Of a DNA stretch of 64,000 nucleotides, positions 26,206-34,486 are shown in pieces. The number at the start of each line of letters is the position of its first letter. Position 1 is the stretch's first letter. Origin of the DNA: DDH964 sp963763205 (GTDB taxonomy: Bacteria; Desulfobacterota; Desulfuromonadia; Desulfuromonadales; DDH964); NCBI GenBank assembly GCA_963763205.1, contig CAVXNQ010000002.1, positions 186,001 through 250,000 of the forward strand. The letters are read 5' to 3'. The translations under genes were made by a program, and so were the position numbers. Below the pieces are notes generated by a model, which saw only the letters and a program-made list of their open reading frames with translations, had not been told where the DNA came from and made no database searches.

Positions 26206-26410
26206 ACCCGCCGCGACGGATTTCCCGCCCGCCCTCTTCCGTAAGAATTTTTTCTACAAAAACAATAATTTAGAAAATTTTATCGGGCCAACGGATGGCT
26301 CCCGGCATAACGCTATACAGCCCTGAATCGATCCACAGGCACCCCTTCAGCACCTCCTCGTCGGTCCCAACCGAGTGCCGCAAAGCTCCCAGAAGACAGC
26401 AATTTACATA

Positions 26411-26430
26411 ATAGTTTCAAATAGTTTCAA
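26411..26430. repeat. Perfect tandem 10-mer in the divergent regulatory region
   Basis: ATAGTTTCAA occurs twice in a row. It is within the AT-rich 26206-26590 stretch between the divergent pruA and glutamate dehydrogenase promoters. A second protein-binding site is possible; the meaning is unknown. Confidence 0.5.
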
Positions 26431-26502
26431 AGAACCACCTGGCTACCGCAAGGAACCAGCTCGGCAGACAGCCCCCCCACTCTTTATGATTTTATGAATA
26501 TT

Positions 26503-26520
26503 TTATTCCATACTGTATAA
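26503..26520. promoter_or_regulatory. Palindromic enhancer-site candidate TTATTC-N6-GTATAA
   Basis: Differs by one half-site base from the perfect TTATAC-N6-GTATAA at 21212; the wider match includes the central ACT. It is about 70 bases upstream of the -24 box of the glutamate dehydrogenase promoter candidate and about 300 bases upstream of the pruA promoter, both usual for sigma-54 activators. Confidence 0.55.
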
Positions 26521-26590
26521 ATCAACTCGATTCCGATCCCTCCCCGCCGCCTCAAATCCCCTCTCCAGGCCCGTTCGCCGGCCTCCGGGA

Positions 26591-26607
26591 TTGGTACGTT
26601 CCTTGTA
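26591..26607 (+). promoter_or_regulatory. Sigma-54-like promoter for glutamate dehydrogenase
   Basis: TTGGTACGTTCCTTGTA fits TTGG-YACG-N4-TTG but has GT instead of GC at the -12 element, with the correct 10-base spacing from GG. It ends 60 bases before the start codon. Plausible but weaker than the other two. Confidence 0.5.
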
Positions 26608-26667
26608 ACTACCCTTTCTGTATACGACAAATCAGCCATCCTGCAACCCGCACCCAGGAGCTGCCCC

Positions 26668-29664
26668 ATGTCCCCTGCCCCACCCACGGACCTGCAGAAC
26701 CGGGCCAGTCAGGCCCTGCACCACCAGACCGGACCCGCCAGCGAGAACCTCGATTGGCTGTTTCGGCGGATGCACCCCTATTTCAGCATTACCATGCAGG
26801 ACGAACCGGAGGCGATCGCCAGTCTCGCCACCCGCCTGCAGTGCCTGGGCAGCGACAACAGCCTGGTCCTGGCGGATCGGGAGCGGCGGCTGATCGTGGC
26901 CCGCCCCAACCGCCCGGGCTCCTTGTACGAAACGTTGCGGCACCTCCAGGAACGGGAGATCTCCTATGCCCAGTTCAGCCAGTCCTACGGGCCGATTCCG
27001 GGCCTGGAGGTCGGGCTGGAGATCCAGCGTTTCGAATTCGACCGCAAGAGCCACGCCGAGATCGCCGGCGCCGGCCGGGTAACGGTGCCGGCCGCCATCC
27101 GCCGGGACGCGGCCGCCGCCCTGCGGGAACACTACCCGGCTTTCGACCACCGGGAGCTGACGGCCCTGCTGCGGCTGCTGTGGCTCAACAACGAGCACTA
27201 TCTGCGCATTTCCCCGGCCCGGCGTACCGCGCAGATCCTCTGGCTTTACCAGCAGAGCACCCGCAACGGCGGAGTCTTCTGCGACGTCGAACTCTCGGGG
27301 AGCACACCCGACCACCACGAGTTCCGCGTCATGTTCGGCGCCGGCAATCCCCCCCAGGTCGACTTCCTGACCCAACTGCTGGAGGTCTTCAACCGCCTCC
27401 GGATCGGCGTCAAACGCGCATACTGCCTGACCATCAGCAACGGCCGCCATCCCTACTTCCTCGGTACCTTCTATGTTCGCAATCGCAACGGCAACGCCGC
27501 GAACCGGGATGCCGACCAGTTTGCTCAGTTGCGGCAGGAGCTGTTCAACACCCAGATCCTCTCTACCGCCTCGCCCACTTACCAGAAGCTGGTCACCCGG
27601 GGGATCCTGAGCGGTGAGGACGGGGCGCTGGTCAATGCCATGATCACCTTCTGCCACACCAACCTGGCCCACAGCCAGCCGGACCGCTACGGCTTCGACG
27701 ACGTGGTGCGTGCCTTTCATTCCCACCCCGACCTGACCCAGCGACTGGTCGCCCTGTTCCGGTCCCGCTTCGATCCCGGCAGCGCCGACAGCCGCGAACT
27801 CTACCCCCGGGACCTGGAGAACCTGGGACGAACCATCGCCGCCCACAACACCGGCCATCGCTATCTCGACGAAGTCCGGCGCACCATTTTCCGCTGCGCC
27901 CTGATCTTCGTCAGCCACACCCTGAAGACCAACTTCTTCGTTGCCCAGAAACAGGCGCTGGCCTTCCGCCTCGACCCGGCCTACCTGGCGGAACTGGGGC
28001 CGGAGTTCACCGCCGATTTGCCACCCGGCGCCCCGTTTCGGGTCACCTTCTTCTTCGCCCGCCACGGGGCCGGCTATCACATCGGCTTTTCCGATATCGC
28101 CCGGGGCGGGTGGCGCACGATCCTGAGCCGGGGCTGGGATGATTACATCACCTGCACCAACACCATCTTCCGCGAGGCGTTCGTCCTCGCCCACACCCAG
28201 CACCTGAAGAACAAGGACATCTACGAGGGCGGCTCAAAAATGGTGATCGTCCTGGATGCCGCCGACCTGAGCGACCACGACCTCGTCACCCGCCGTCTCC
28301 ACAAGCTGCAGTACGGGGTCATCAATGCCTTTTTCGATATTTTCGTGACGGCAGACGGCCGGGCCAAGGATCCGCGGGTGGTGGATTATTATCGGGAGGA
28401 CGAACCGATCGAACTCGGCCCGGACGAGAACATGCATGACGAGATGGTGGAGCTGATCGCGCACCAGTCGGTGCGGCGGGGCTACCTGCTCGGCAGCGGC
28501 GTGATTTCCAGCAAACGGGCCGGGATCAACCACAAGGAATATGGCGTGACCTCGACGGGCGTGGTGACCTTTGCCGAGATCACCCTGGCCCAGCTCGGCA
28601 TCGACATCCGTCGCGACCCCTTCAGCGTCAAGCTCACCGGCGGCCCGGGGGGCGACGTCGCCGGCAACGCCCTGCGCCTGCTGTTGGAGCGCTGCCCCCG
28701 GGTCGAGGTCCGGCTGATCGTGGATGGCAGCGGCGCCCTGTTCGACCCGTCCGGGGCCAGACCGGAGGCTCTCGGCCCGTTGCTGCTGAAACAGGATTTG
28801 GACCAATTCGATCCCGCCGCCCTGCATCCGGGCGGCTTCATCCTCTACCGCAACCAGCGCCGGCGGGATGGGGTCAAGGAACTCTATCGGAAGGTGACAG
28901 CGACCGCCGGGGGAGTGCAGGAAGAATGGTTGACTCTCGACGAGTTTCACCGGGAATCGGAGGGGTTGATCTTTACCGTGCCGGCGGACTTGTTCATCCC
29001 CGCCGGGGGGCGGCCGGAGACCGTCGACGCGGACAACTGCGCGCGGTTCTTCGGGACGGACGACAGGGCCACGGCCCGGGCCATCATCGAGGGGGCCAAC
29101 TCGTTTCTGACCCCGACGGCGCGTACCCGCCTGCAAGAGCGGGGCATCGTCGTCATGCGCGACGCGTCGGCCAACAAATGTGGCGTGATCTCCTCCTCTT
29201 ACGAGATCATCGCCAACCTGCTGTTGACCGACAAGGAGTTTCTCGCCCACAAGGACGCGTATGTGGCCGACGTGCTGCGCATCCTGGAACGGCGGGCCGC
29301 CGACGAGGCCCGGCTGATTTTCCGTCGCCACCGGGAAGCCGGCGGCAGCCAGCTCTATACGGAGATATCCGAAGCTCTGAGCGCCGAAATCAACGCTCAC
29401 TACGCCCGCCTCTTCAGCTTTTTCCAGGACCACCCCGAGCTGTGTCGGCAGCCTCTTTACCGGTCGGCCATCCTCGCCCATCTCCCCCGTCTGCTGGCGG
29501 CGACGCCCCGCTTCCGGCGGCGGCTCGACCGGCTGCCGGCCAAGTACCAGTACGCGATCCTCGCCGGGGAGATCGCCTCCTCCCTGGTCTACCACGGCGA
29601 CCGTGGCAGCGAGTTCGAGGAGTTGCTGCGCGGGCACCTGCAGCGGGTCCTGCCCGCCGCCTGA
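26668..29664 (+). CDS. Large NAD-type glutamate dehydrogenase (~1000 aa)
   Basis: Oxidative deamination of glutamate to 2-oxoglutarate and ammonia. 998 residues, between the 50-kDa hexameric and 180-kDa classes, like the 115-kDa NAD-GDH group. The N-terminal ~430 residues are a regulatory region; the catalytic part starts near FRVTFFFARHGAGYHIGFSDIARGG, with the substrate block NKDIYEGGSKMVIVLDA, the dinucleotide fold around GVVTFAEITLAQLGI, VKLTGGPGGDVAGNALRLL, and EGANSFLTPTARTRLQERGIVVMRDASANKCGVISSS. ATG 26668 has CAGGAG upstream. Divergent from pruA. It completes the route proline, P5C, glutamate, 2-oxoglutarate. A GCCCGCC/GGCGGGC repeat overlaps the stop. Confidence 0.93.
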   Translation: MSPAPPTDLQNRASQALHHQTGPASENLDWLFRRMHPYFSITMQDEPEAIASLATRLQCLGSDNSLVLADRERRLIVARPNRPGSLYETLRHLQEREISYAQFSQSYGPIPGLEVGLEIQRFEFDRKSHAEIAGAGRVTVPAAIRRDAAAALREHYPAFDHRELTALLRLLWLNNEHYLRISPARRTAQILWLYQQSTRNGGVFCDVELSGSTPDHHEFRVMFGAGNPPQVDFLTQLLEVFNRLRIGVKRAYCLTISNGRHPYFLGTFYVRNRNGNAANRDADQFAQLRQELFNTQILSTASPTYQKLVTRGILSGEDGALVNAMITFCHTNLAHSQPDRYGFDDVVRAFHSHPDLTQRLVALFRSRFDPGSADSRELYPRDLENLGRTIAAHNTGHRYLDEVRRTIFRCALIFVSHTLKTNFFVAQKQALAFRLDPAYLAELGPEFTADLPPGAPFRVTFFFARHGAGYHIGFSDIARGGWRTILSRGWDDYITCTNTIFREAFVLAHTQHLKNKDIYEGGSKMVIVLDAADLSDHDLVTRRLHKLQYGVINAFFDIFVTADGRAKDPRVVDYYREDEPIELGPDENMHDEMVELIAHQSVRRGYLLGSGVISSKRAGINHKEYGVTSTGVVTFAEITLAQLGIDIRRDPFSVKLTGGPGGDVAGNALRLLLERCPRVEVRLIVDGSGALFDPSGARPEALGPLLLKQDLDQFDPAALHPGGFILYRNQRRRDGVKELYRKVTATAGGVQEEWLTLDEFHRESEGLIFTVPADLFIPAGGRPETVDADNCARFFGTDDRATARAIIEGANSFLTPTARTRLQERGIVVMRDASANKCGVISSSYEIIANLLLTDKEFLAHKDAYVADVLRILERRAADEARLIFRRHREAGGSQLYTEISEALSAEINAHYARLFSFFQDHPELCRQPLYRSAILAHLPRLLAATPRFRRRLDRLPAKYQYAILAGEIASSLVYHGDRGSEFEELLRGHLQRVLPAA

Positions 29665-29697
29665 GGCGGGCACTAAGGATGGCCTCGCAAAAAAGCA

Positions 29698-29778
29698 ATT
29701 TTACCGCAGAGGACGCCGAGTTCGCCGAGAAAGCCTATTGATCTTAGAAGGTTTCCCCTGCGGTGAGAAAACGACTTT
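29698..29778. repeat. Dispersed 'CCGCAGAGGACGCC' type repeat
   Basis: The stretch TTTTACCGCAGAGGACGCCG at one end and CCCCTGCGGTGAGAAAA at the other form imperfect inverted ends. It matches the kind of intergenic repeat, translating as FTAEDAEFAEK, that I know as common between genes in deltaproteobacteria and acidobacteria. The remainder of 29665-29933 has no gene. Confidence 0.55.
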
Positions 29779-29933
29779 TCGCGATTCCATCACTAAGGGC
29801 TCGCCGGAGAACAAGTGTAACAATATGGCGCTCAGATTTGGCGCAGATATGGCCGGACCGATTGAGGACCAGTCGAAGATGGCCCGAAGATGAGATGCAA
29901 GAGGGAACAGTTATTTCCTGGCAGGCCCTACTG

Positions 29934-29962
29934 AAAACGGGCCGGTGCTGCCACCGGCCCGT
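29934..29962 (-). terminator. Rho-independent terminator after proC
   Basis: Perfect 11-bp stem ACGGGCCGGTG / CACCGGCCCGT with a 4-base loop, followed on the minus strand by TTTCAG, 4 bases past the proC stop. Confidence 0.85.
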
Positions 29963-29965
29963 TGC

Positions 29966-30787
29966 TCAGTCCTCTTTCTTGCGCCCCAGCTCTTTCGAGC
30001 GCCGGGTGGCACTGCTGACCGCCTCCATCATGGTGGCCCGCAGGCCCCGCTCCTCCAGCACCCGGATGGCGGCGATGGTCGTCCCGCCCGGCGAGCAGAC
30101 CTTGTCCCGCAACAGGGCAGGGTGCTCGCCGGTCTCCTTGACCAGCATCGCCGCGCCGAGCACGGTCTGCACCGCCAGAGCCTGGGCCACGTCGCGGCGC
30201 AGCCCCTCCTGCACCCCGCCGTCGGCCAACGCCTCGATAAACGTATAGACGAAAGCCGGTCCCGACCCCGACAGTCCGGTGACCGCATCCATCTGTTCCT
30301 CGCCCACCATCTGCACCGTGCCGACCGTTTCGAACAGCTTGCGGGCAATGGCCAGCTCCTCGCGGCTGGCGAAGCGTCCGGCGCACAGCCCGGCAGCGCC
30401 CTGTCCGACCAGCGCCGGGGTATTGGGCATGGCCCTGACGATCCGCGGCTCTCCGTCGAAGAACCCCTCCAGAGTCCGAGTGCTGACCCCGGCCAGAATG
30501 GAAATCAGCAGCTTGTCGCCAACGAAGGCGCTGGCGATCTCGGTCAGGACCTCCCCGACGATCTGCGGCTTGAATGCCAGCACCACACAATCGGCGGCGG
30601 CCACGACCTCGCGGTTTTCAATCCGGGTGGCAACCGCGTAACGCTCTGCAAGAAAGGCCCGGCGCAGGTCGTTGGGTTCGGCGACGAAAATCATGTCGGC
30701 CGGCAGCCCGCCGCCGAGCAGGCCCTTGATGAAGGCCTCCGCCATGTTGCCGCCACCGATAAAGCCGATCTTGCCGATGGTTTTCAT
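29966..30787 (-). CDS. proC: Pyrroline-5-carboxylate reductase
   Basis: NAD(P)H-dependent reduction of P5C to proline, last step of proline synthesis. 273 residues. N-terminal Rossmann fold IGFIGGGNMAEAFIKGLL, the family block RAMPNTPALVGQGAAGLC, and the C-terminal signature TGLSGSGPAFVYTFIEALADGGV and CSPGGTTIAAIRVLEERGLRA. ATG 30787 is chosen; upstream in-frame starts lack the fold. Monocistronic with its own terminator. It faces the catabolic genes across the repeat, so synthesis and breakdown of proline are encoded side by side. The 30788-31108 stretch upstream has no gene I can support. Confidence 0.96.
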   Translation of the reverse strand: MKTIGKIGFIGGGNMAEAFIKGLLGGGLPADMIFVAEPNDLRRAFLAERYAVATRIENREVVAAADCVVLAFKPQIVGEVLTEIASAFVGDKLLISILAGVSTRTLEGFFDGEPRIVRAMPNTPALVGQGAAGLCAGRFASREELAIARKLFETVGTVQMVGEEQMDAVTGLSGSGPAFVYTFIEALADGGVQEGLRRDVAQALAVQTVLGAAMLVKETGEHPALLRDKVCSPGGTTIAAIRVLEERGLRATMMEAVSSATRRSKELGRKKED

Positions 30788-31108
30788 ACCCGTCGATTCC
30801 TTTCCCGGCCAGGGACCGACCAGCGATGCGCCATGAAACATGCATCCCGGCCAGCCGTAATTGAGAGGGATAGTAAATAGAAAAGCGCGCCTGCTGTCAA
30901 GGGACTGACCCGGGACCCTGGCGCCCGGACAGCTTGCCGGTGGCCGGATCGCCTTCTTCGGATTCCGGGTCGCCCTGGACACCCTTGCTGTTCGACTAAC
31001 GGTTCCCACCATCAGGATCCATAGAGGACTTCCACCTCCAAGTCACCAATCAACCACCACAGCTGATCGAATGGCGCTTACGCGCCACGCCCCATGCCTG
31101 GCGCACAC

Positions 31109-31135
31109 AGAAAAAGCGGACCCCCGAAGGGGTCC
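31109..31135 (-). terminator. Rho-independent terminator after the decaheme gene
   Basis: Stem GCGGACCCC / GGGGTCCGC with a short loop and a T5 run on the minus strand, 50 bases after the stop of the cytochrome gene at 31186. Confidence 0.88.
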
Positions 31136-31185
31136 GCGATTATTACATTTTAGGCAGTTCCGGAAGGCAGTAATTGCCGATCCGG

Positions 31186-33327
31186 TTATTGCAACGCCTG
31201 GATTTCCTCTTCGGTCAGGTTCTGGTGCCCCCCCTCGCTCAACATATGGCTCAGGGTCGCCGTGTCGGTGTGGCAGGAGGAGCAGACTGAGGTGGTCTTG
31301 GTGGTTCTGAGGTTGTCGGTCGGGTCGACGGGGTCCGTCCCGACATCGGTGGTGGTATCCAGAACCTCATCCTTCAGGGGCACCCCGAAGGTTCCCGGGA
31401 AGTGGCAGGTCTCGCAGTTGCTCAGGATGCCGGGGAAGGTGACATCGTCGAAGACATTCGGCGTTCCGGAGAAGCCATAGACGGTGATGCCGCTGGCCTG
31501 GTGGATGCCGTGGATCATCACCTTGAAGTCGATGGCCTGTTGCGTCTTGCCGTCGGGAGCATCGGCGGCAGCGATACCGCCGCGTCTATCGACGTCCGTT
31601 GCGTTGGGGTTGTGGCACAGCACGCAAAGGCCGATGTTGTCGGTGCGGTTGTTGCCATGCAGGCTGAGCTGGAAGTGGCACTTGTCGCACTTGGTAATGT
31701 CGACTATCGCGCGACGCGGAGTTGCCGGATTGCCGTCGAGTGAGACGTCGGTGGTGGGACAGGTGACCGGAATTCGAGCAATACTGTTGTCTGCCGGGTC
31801 CGTGGCGGCCGGATGCCCTTCCATGGCAACCGTGACGGCGGTGACCCCTGCCGGGATCGTAGCGGTCACGGTGTAGGTACCGTCGAGGTTATCGGTACCG
31901 GCCAGACCATTCACCGAGATGGGCTGGCCCACGTCCTGTCCCGACCCCTCGTTGGAGATTTCTTGGGGCGGGAAGGCGATATCGATGAAGAGGCGGCTGT
32001 TGGAACCCTGGGTCCAGGCAAAGTCCGCGTTGGTGCCATTGAGGACATAGGGGGTGTCCGCGTTGGTCGGATCGGTCACGCTGTAGATGACCGACAGTTC
32101 CCGGCTGGTCGTATCGAAGGAGGTATCGACGATGTTGAAGTGGAATTTGCCCGACTGGGTTTCCGCGAACACCGCGTGAATAGCCGGGATGTCCAGCACC
32201 GGGGCAATGTTGGCGCCGGTGGGGCCATGACAGCTGGCACAGGCCGTGTCGTTGGGAACGACGGAGGTGGCATGGTTGAAGCCGGTCACCACCGTGGTGT
32301 CATGACAGCTCAGGAAGCAATTCTGGACGTTCTGGAAGTTCTGATAGTTGTCGCTGTCCGCGCCGCCCTGGTGGCAGGTGGTACAATTGCGGATTTCCTG
32401 GGGATAGGTAACGTCCGAGAAGTCGCCGATGCCTGTGAAGGTCTTCGCATCGTGGATCTTGTGGATCATCGGGCCGAATTCCGCCTCGCCGTTGCCGTTG
32501 GCCGTGGCGTCGCCGAGGGTGCTGGTATGGCAGACGACGCAGGCCGTGGCCAGGTAACGGTCACCCCCGTGGAAATCGGGAACGTCGAAGAGGTTGCCGC
32601 TCAGAGGACTGCCCAACCGGCCGTGACAGGCGTCGCAGGCATCGGTGGTGACGATTTCCCTGCTGAGTGCGGTCCCCGTCCCCGGAACATCCTTGACGAC
32701 GTTCAGCGCATCCGTGTTCAGGGAAGTAACCGGTTCCACGATGAGCAGCACGCGCGTGAGGAACGTCGGGTCATAGGTGGCGCTGATGTCGACGGTCGAT
32801 ACGTAGGTGTAGCTGCCGCTGCCGTTGTCGGTCAGTTCCCCGAAGTTCCGGTCGTTCCGGTTCAGGCCCACCCAGAGCGCGCCGGTGGCCCCGGTGGCGG
32901 GGTTGGTGGTGGTGGGGTCGGGCTCAAGCTGGGCATAGGCGATCCGCACGTACTGGAGCCGCGTGGCGTTGCTTGCACTTGCCACGGCAAGACCGGTAAC
33001 ACCATTACCATTGGCATCCTTCACCGTGAAGGTGGTGGTAGCAAAGCCCGCGGTTACGGTGAAACTGTCGATGGTGGCACTGAGCTCCTGCGGAGCGACC
33101 AGGCCGGGATGCACCGCGGACGAGAGGTCGGTTGCGGCCACGTCGGCAATGGCCCCGGATTTGTGGCAGACCGCACAGGTTTCAGCGTTGGTGGTCCCGG
33201 GCCCCGGAGGCCCCTGAGGACCCTGTGGTCCCGTTGCGCCATCGTCCCCCGAACAGCCGGCCATGGCCAGGGGCAATCCCAGAAGAACAATTAGAAACAG
33301 CCGCTGCAAGAACCTTAACTTTTTCAT
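31186..33327 (-). CDS. OmcA/MtrC-family decaheme outer-surface lipoprotein cytochrome
   Basis: 713 residues with a lipoprotein signal peptide ending LAMAGC (C25) and a collagen-like GATGPQGPQGPPGPG linker after it. Nine CXXCH sites are visible (CAVCH, CDACH, CVVCH, CTTCH, CASCH, CDKCH, CVLCH, CETCH, CSSCH) plus one CX3CH (CFLSCH), giving ten potential hemes in two pentaheme groups separated by beta-rich domains, the OmcA/MtrC layout. Such proteins are anchored on the outer membrane and hand electrons to minerals, electrodes or shuttles. ATG 33327 gives MKKLRFLQR. It is 1.16 kb from the ext-like genes and has its own terminator, so is probably a separate transcript. Confidence 0.93.
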   Translation of the reverse strand: MKKLRFLQRLFLIVLLGLPLAMAGCSGDDGATGPQGPQGPPGPGTTNAETCAVCHKSGAIADVAATDLSSAVHPGLVAPQELSATIDSFTVTAGFATTTFTVKDANGNGVTGLAVASASNATRLQYVRIAYAQLEPDPTTTNPATGATGALWVGLNRNDRNFGELTDNGSGSYTYVSTVDISATYDPTFLTRVLLIVEPVTSLNTDALNVVKDVPGTGTALSREIVTTDACDACHGRLGSPLSGNLFDVPDFHGGDRYLATACVVCHTSTLGDATANGNGEAEFGPMIHKIHDAKTFTGIGDFSDVTYPQEIRNCTTCHQGGADSDNYQNFQNVQNCFLSCHDTTVVTGFNHATSVVPNDTACASCHGPTGANIAPVLDIPAIHAVFAETQSGKFHFNIVDTSFDTTSRELSVIYSVTDPTNADTPYVLNGTNADFAWTQGSNSRLFIDIAFPPQEISNEGSGQDVGQPISVNGLAGTDNLDGTYTVTATIPAGVTAVTVAMEGHPAATDPADNSIARIPVTCPTTDVSLDGNPATPRRAIVDITKCDKCHFQLSLHGNNRTDNIGLCVLCHNPNATDVDRRGGIAAADAPDGKTQQAIDFKVMIHGIHQASGITVYGFSGTPNVFDDVTFPGILSNCETCHFPGTFGVPLKDEVLDTTTDVGTDPVDPTDNLRTTKTTSVCSSCHTDTATLSHMLSEGGHQNLTEEEIQALQ

Positions 33328-34486
33328 CTTGCTTCACTCCTTTCAATGGGGAAGATACTCGCTTGCCAAACAGTCCTGCCTTTTGCTTAAGGGCCTAGTT
33401 TCCGGGGGAATCTCTCCCGTTCATAGCCTCCCTCCTTCTTTCATAGTGCAAGTTTTTCCCAGGAACTCTTGTATCGGGTTCGAAACCGGTCGACACCCTG
33501 CCCTGGCGAACGCGAAGGACCATTCCGCTGGAAGAAGTGAAGTGGATCATGCAACGACGCAAATAAATGCCACAAAGTCCTAACGACCTGAAAAGATTTT
33601 GCGGCTTACCAAGTAAGCAGCTGTAGCCGGTCTGGGCAGCCGGATTGATACTGCAAAGCCATTGATAATTCGTAGCTTTATTACGCGCTTGATTGTTACT
33701 CGGGAAAGCCGGGCAGAAAATCCAGGGGCGTGGGCCTCCCTGCCTCATACGTTCGTTTTCGGCTTATTTATTAAATAGTTTAAAGCCGTACGGCTCATTC
33801 AAACATGAAACAAATGAAAGTCAAGTTACCCACCAAAATTTTCGCCTCGAAGCTTGATGCGGTGCCATTCTGGTTGGCAGGCCGCCGGAAAACCTTCGCT
33901 TATTCCGCTTCGATCTCTGCGCCTTTAGCGGGGCGCAATGGACCGCCGCGCCCCTGGAGATGAGAACCGAACTCGAAAGGATGCCCTTGCTCATTGGCCG
34001 GGAGCAACTCGGAACCAATCACTGACCAACTGCGAAAAACGGGAAAAAATCTAGGTTGGAACGAAGAGCGACCGGATCAAGGGCTGGGGCGGGGGGGCAC
34101 TTTCGCAAATCGGGCGTTGCCTGGTTGGCCATTCGGATATCCCCGGGCGATTCGGCTGCCGCAGGTGGCGTTGTCCCGGATCCAGCCAGCGCCAGCCCCG
34201 GGAACGACGACGCTGCCAAAGGTAGAAGGCCCAGGGTAAACGGGTGGGCCATCAGGTGGGAGCTGGTCTGGAGTGGTTGCCGGGTCCAGGCCGAATCTGC
34301 CCTGGTTGTGACTGAGGACTCACCCGGCGGACTGTGTCGGCAGGCTGCCTACGTGCCGGTCGGTTCCTCTGCGGCATTCTGGACCGAACCGGCCCCGGAC
34401 AGAAGGAAAACCCTGCCTGTCCGGGGCGCCTGGGGGAATTTCGGTCGCGGGAGAAGTCCCAAGGGAAATGGCGCAATCTTATTGCC
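33328..34486. other. 1.16-kb intergenic region between cytochrome genes
   Basis: No gene I can support. On the minus strand at 33395-33424 there is a 9-codon reading frame (MNGRDSPGN) preceded by the strong ribosome site AAGGAGGGAGGCT, about 70 bases before the decaheme start; it might be a leader peptide. A perfect 12-bp palindrome AGCCGTACGGCT is at 33784-33795 in an AT-rich stretch. A possible short protein with signal-like start at 34252 (minus) has no ribosome site and is not accepted. Confidence 0.5.
34393..34426. terminator. Inverted repeat downstream of the extD-like gene
   Basis: 10-bp arms CCCCGGACAG (34393-34402) and CTGTCCGGGG (34417-34426), 14-base loop, 60 bases after the stop on the minus strand. 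No T-run on either side, so its role as terminator is uncertain. Confidence 0.45.

Noticed and set aside
29665..29965. Insertion sequence between GDH and proC
   Set aside because: No transposase and only imperfect short inverted ends; called as a dispersed repeat instead.
33478..33500. GGTTCGAAACC resembling a tRNA T-arm
   Set aside because: No acceptor or anticodon stems around it; not a tRNA.
34019..34252. 77-codon minus-strand frame with a signal-peptide-like start
   Set aside because: No ribosome site and no sequence pattern beyond the first 23 residues.
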